A stretch of DNA of 6,024 nt, from positions 1-6,024 of the forward strand of contig SICY01000057.1 of assembly GCA_009697485.1 (NCBI GenBank). The letters run 5' to 3'. Each line of letters begins with the position of its first letter. The stretch's first letter is position 1. Under the pieces are notes generated by a model, which did not search any database, was not told the DNA's origin, and saw nothing but the letters and a program-made list of their open reading frames with translations. This document shows positions 4,702 through 6,024 of this stretch, piece by piece. The position numbers and the translations under genes are program-made. Source of the DNA: Nitrosarchaeum sp. GTDB taxonomy: Archaea > Thermoproteota > Nitrososphaeria > Nitrososphaerales > Nitrosopumilaceae.

Positions 4702-6024
4702 TTGACTATATCTGATCTTAAACAATCGTATCCAGACTCGCCCAAACCTAAAATTAATTGGGCAAGAATTGAGGAAGCCGAAGACTTTGCTAATACTGTA
4801 AAGTTATTCCGTCAAGGAAAATACGACGAAGACAGCTTTAGACGATATAGGCTTCAGCATGGGGCATATGGCACCAGAATGACCAATGATTATGCTATGG
4901 TCCGAATCAAATTACCCGCAGGAGAAATCTATCCGCACCAACTTGAAAAAATATCTCAGCTAAGTGAGCAATTTTCTATAGGAAGCGCTCATTTTTCTAC
5001 AAGAGAAAATATTCAATTACATTGGGTAATCTTAGAAGATGTTTCAGAAATTTTACGAGGACTAGCTGAAGTAGGTCTTACATCGCGTGAAGCATGTGGC
5101 AATTCTGTAAGAAATGTAATGTGTAGCCCTTTATCTGGAGTTTGTCCTGATGAAGAATTTGATTCTACTCCGTATGCACTTGCCACAGCTAGATTCTTCT
5201 TGAGAAATCCATTATCGCAAAGTCTCCCAAGAAAATTCAAATTTAATTTTACATGTTGTGAAAAACATGGAATGGTAAGAATGGTAGATGTTGGATTGAT
5301 TCCACAAACTAGGGATTTGGATGAAACTATTCAAAAAGGATTCAAAATTTTTCTTGGTGGCGGATTAGGTAACAAGTCTTTTGTAGGCTATCAATTAGAA
5401 GAGTTTACTCCAGAAGAAGATCTTTTGTATACCTCAATTGCAGTACTGCGAATCTTTGATCGACTAGGTGATAGAAAAAACATGGCACGAAATAGAATGC
5501 GTTATCTTGTAAATGACATGGGTTGGGAAAAATTCCAAAATCTGGTTCTTAAAGAAAGAGCTATAGTAAGGGCAACTCAATCTGTTGTAACTCGTCTTGA
5601 AGTAGACCCTACTCCGTCAGTAATCAAAAGACCGATTAGAATATCTGATGAAAGCGGAAGTTCAATTCCTGATGGATATGCAAGATGGTTAAAAACCAAC
5701 ACCCTAAAACAAAAACAGTCTGAATATCATTCTGTATTCATAACCCTTGAGGCTGGAGACATTACATCAAATCAGATAATTGCACTGGCAACAATAATTA
5801 GAGAATTCTCCTCAGAAGGCTATGCAAGAGCTGGATTTGTACAAAATATTGCATTACGCTATGTCCATGATGATGATTTGTCACGTTTGTATTCCAAACT
5901 GCTTACCGTGGGATTGGCAAAGTCTGGCGCCTTAACCATGGCTGCCCCTATTGGTTGCTCAGGCACAACTTCGTGTAATCTTGCTTTGACTAACTCTCAT
6001 AGACTGGCAAAGGAAATTCAAAGA
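4702..6024 (+). CDS. Ferredoxin-type sirohaem sulfite (or nitrite) reductase, C-terminus cut by window edge
   Basis: The enzyme reduces sulfite to sulfide with six electrons through a 4Fe-4S/sirohaem centre in the cytosol. The 441 codons present cover a first ferredoxin-like half domain (about 60-120), the first sirohaem/4Fe-4S domain (about 125-280), a second half domain (about 342-405) and the beginning of the second 4Fe-4S domain. Anion-binding residues expected from E. coli sulfite reductase are in place: R101 (STRENIQLH), R137 (SVRNVMCSP), K178 and K180 (LPRKFKF). Cluster ligands C419 and C425 fit C-x5-C in GCSGTTSC; the second pair (C-x3-C) and perhaps 100-150 residues lie beyond the edge. 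K-x-K rather than the K-x-N of plant nitrite reductases favours sulfite as substrate. The start is TTG: the frame is closed by TAA 4678-4680 and the first in-frame ATG is residue 60, inside the conserved domain. It is divergent from thi4. Confidence 0.92.
   Translation, partial: MTISDLKQSYPDSPKPKINWARIEEAEDFANTVKLFRQGKYDEDSFRRYRLQHGAYGTRMTNDYAMVRIKLPAGEIYPHQLEKISQLSEQFSIGSAHFSTRENIQLHWVILEDVSEILRGLAEVGLTSREACGNSVRNVMCSPLSGVCPDEEFDSTPYALATARFFLRNPLSQSLPRKFKFNFTCCEKHGMVRMVDVGLIPQTRDLDETIQKGFKIFLGGGLGNKSFVGYQLEEFTPEEDLLYTSIAVLRIFDRLGDRKNMARNRMRYLVNDMGWEKFQNLVLKERAIVRATQSVVTRLEVDPTPSVIKRPIRISDESGSSIPDGYARWLKTNTLKQKQSEYHSVFITLEAGDITSNQIIALATIIREFSSEGYARAGFVQNIALRYVHDDDLSRLYSKLLTVGLAKSGALTMAAPIGCSGTTSCNLALTNSHRLAKEIQR

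Noticed and set aside
4740..4763. Inverted repeat GCCCAA ... TTGGGC near the start of the reductase gene
   Set aside because: Only 6 bp with a 12-nt loop, and it lies within well-conserved coding sequence (codons about 13-21), so coincidence is likely.

Overview
The window looks like chromosome of a low-GC ammonia-oxidising archaeon of the Nitrososphaerota (Thaumarchaeota), Nitrosopumilus/Nitrosarchaeum-like. The signs are an AT-rich sequence with archaeal protein families (an archaeal Thi4 with a C-V-D active-site motif, and a DUF6775-type protein), TATA-like boxes 25-45 bp before gene starts, almost no Shine-Dalgarno sequences, two TTG starts, and genes packed with gaps of 9-60 bp. The assignment rests on remembered family resemblance, not on a search.

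Layout. Positions 1-51 are the tail of a + strand gene, possibly a TusA-like sulfur carrier. It is followed after 9 bp by a CysM-type cysteine synthase (61-1053, +). That unit converges on a minus-strand block, which reads from high to low coordinates: thi4 (4520-3702); a DUF6775-like putative metalloprotein with a TTG start (3678-2896); thioredoxin reductase trxB (2833-1844); a 72-aa CxxC/CxxC zinc-ribbon protein (1815-1597); and a 180-aa coiled-coil protein overlapping it by 25 nt (1621-1079). A 181-bp divergent promoter region (4521-4701) separates thi4 from a + strand sirohaem/4Fe-4S sulfite reductase, which starts at TTG 4702 and runs off the right edge (441 codons present, C-terminus missing). 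No stretch above 300 bp lacks a gene. I saw no tRNA, rRNA, insertion sequence or CRISPR array.

How the genes fit together. The theme is reductive sulfur metabolism. Sulfite reductase would make sulfide and CysM would build cysteine. Thi4 of the cysteine-bearing (single-turnover) type would spend one of its own protein sulfurs on each thiamine thiazole. TrxB supplies NADPH reducing power to thioredoxin. Likely transcription units are (tail gene)-cysM, thi4-DUF6775, trxB-zinc ribbon-coiled coil, and the reductase alone, with TATA-like boxes visible for the last three. I see no clear evidence of a wholly new system. The least explained parts are the DUF6775-like partner of thi4, the zinc-ribbon/coiled-coil pair, and the nested inverted repeats around the thi4 TATA box.
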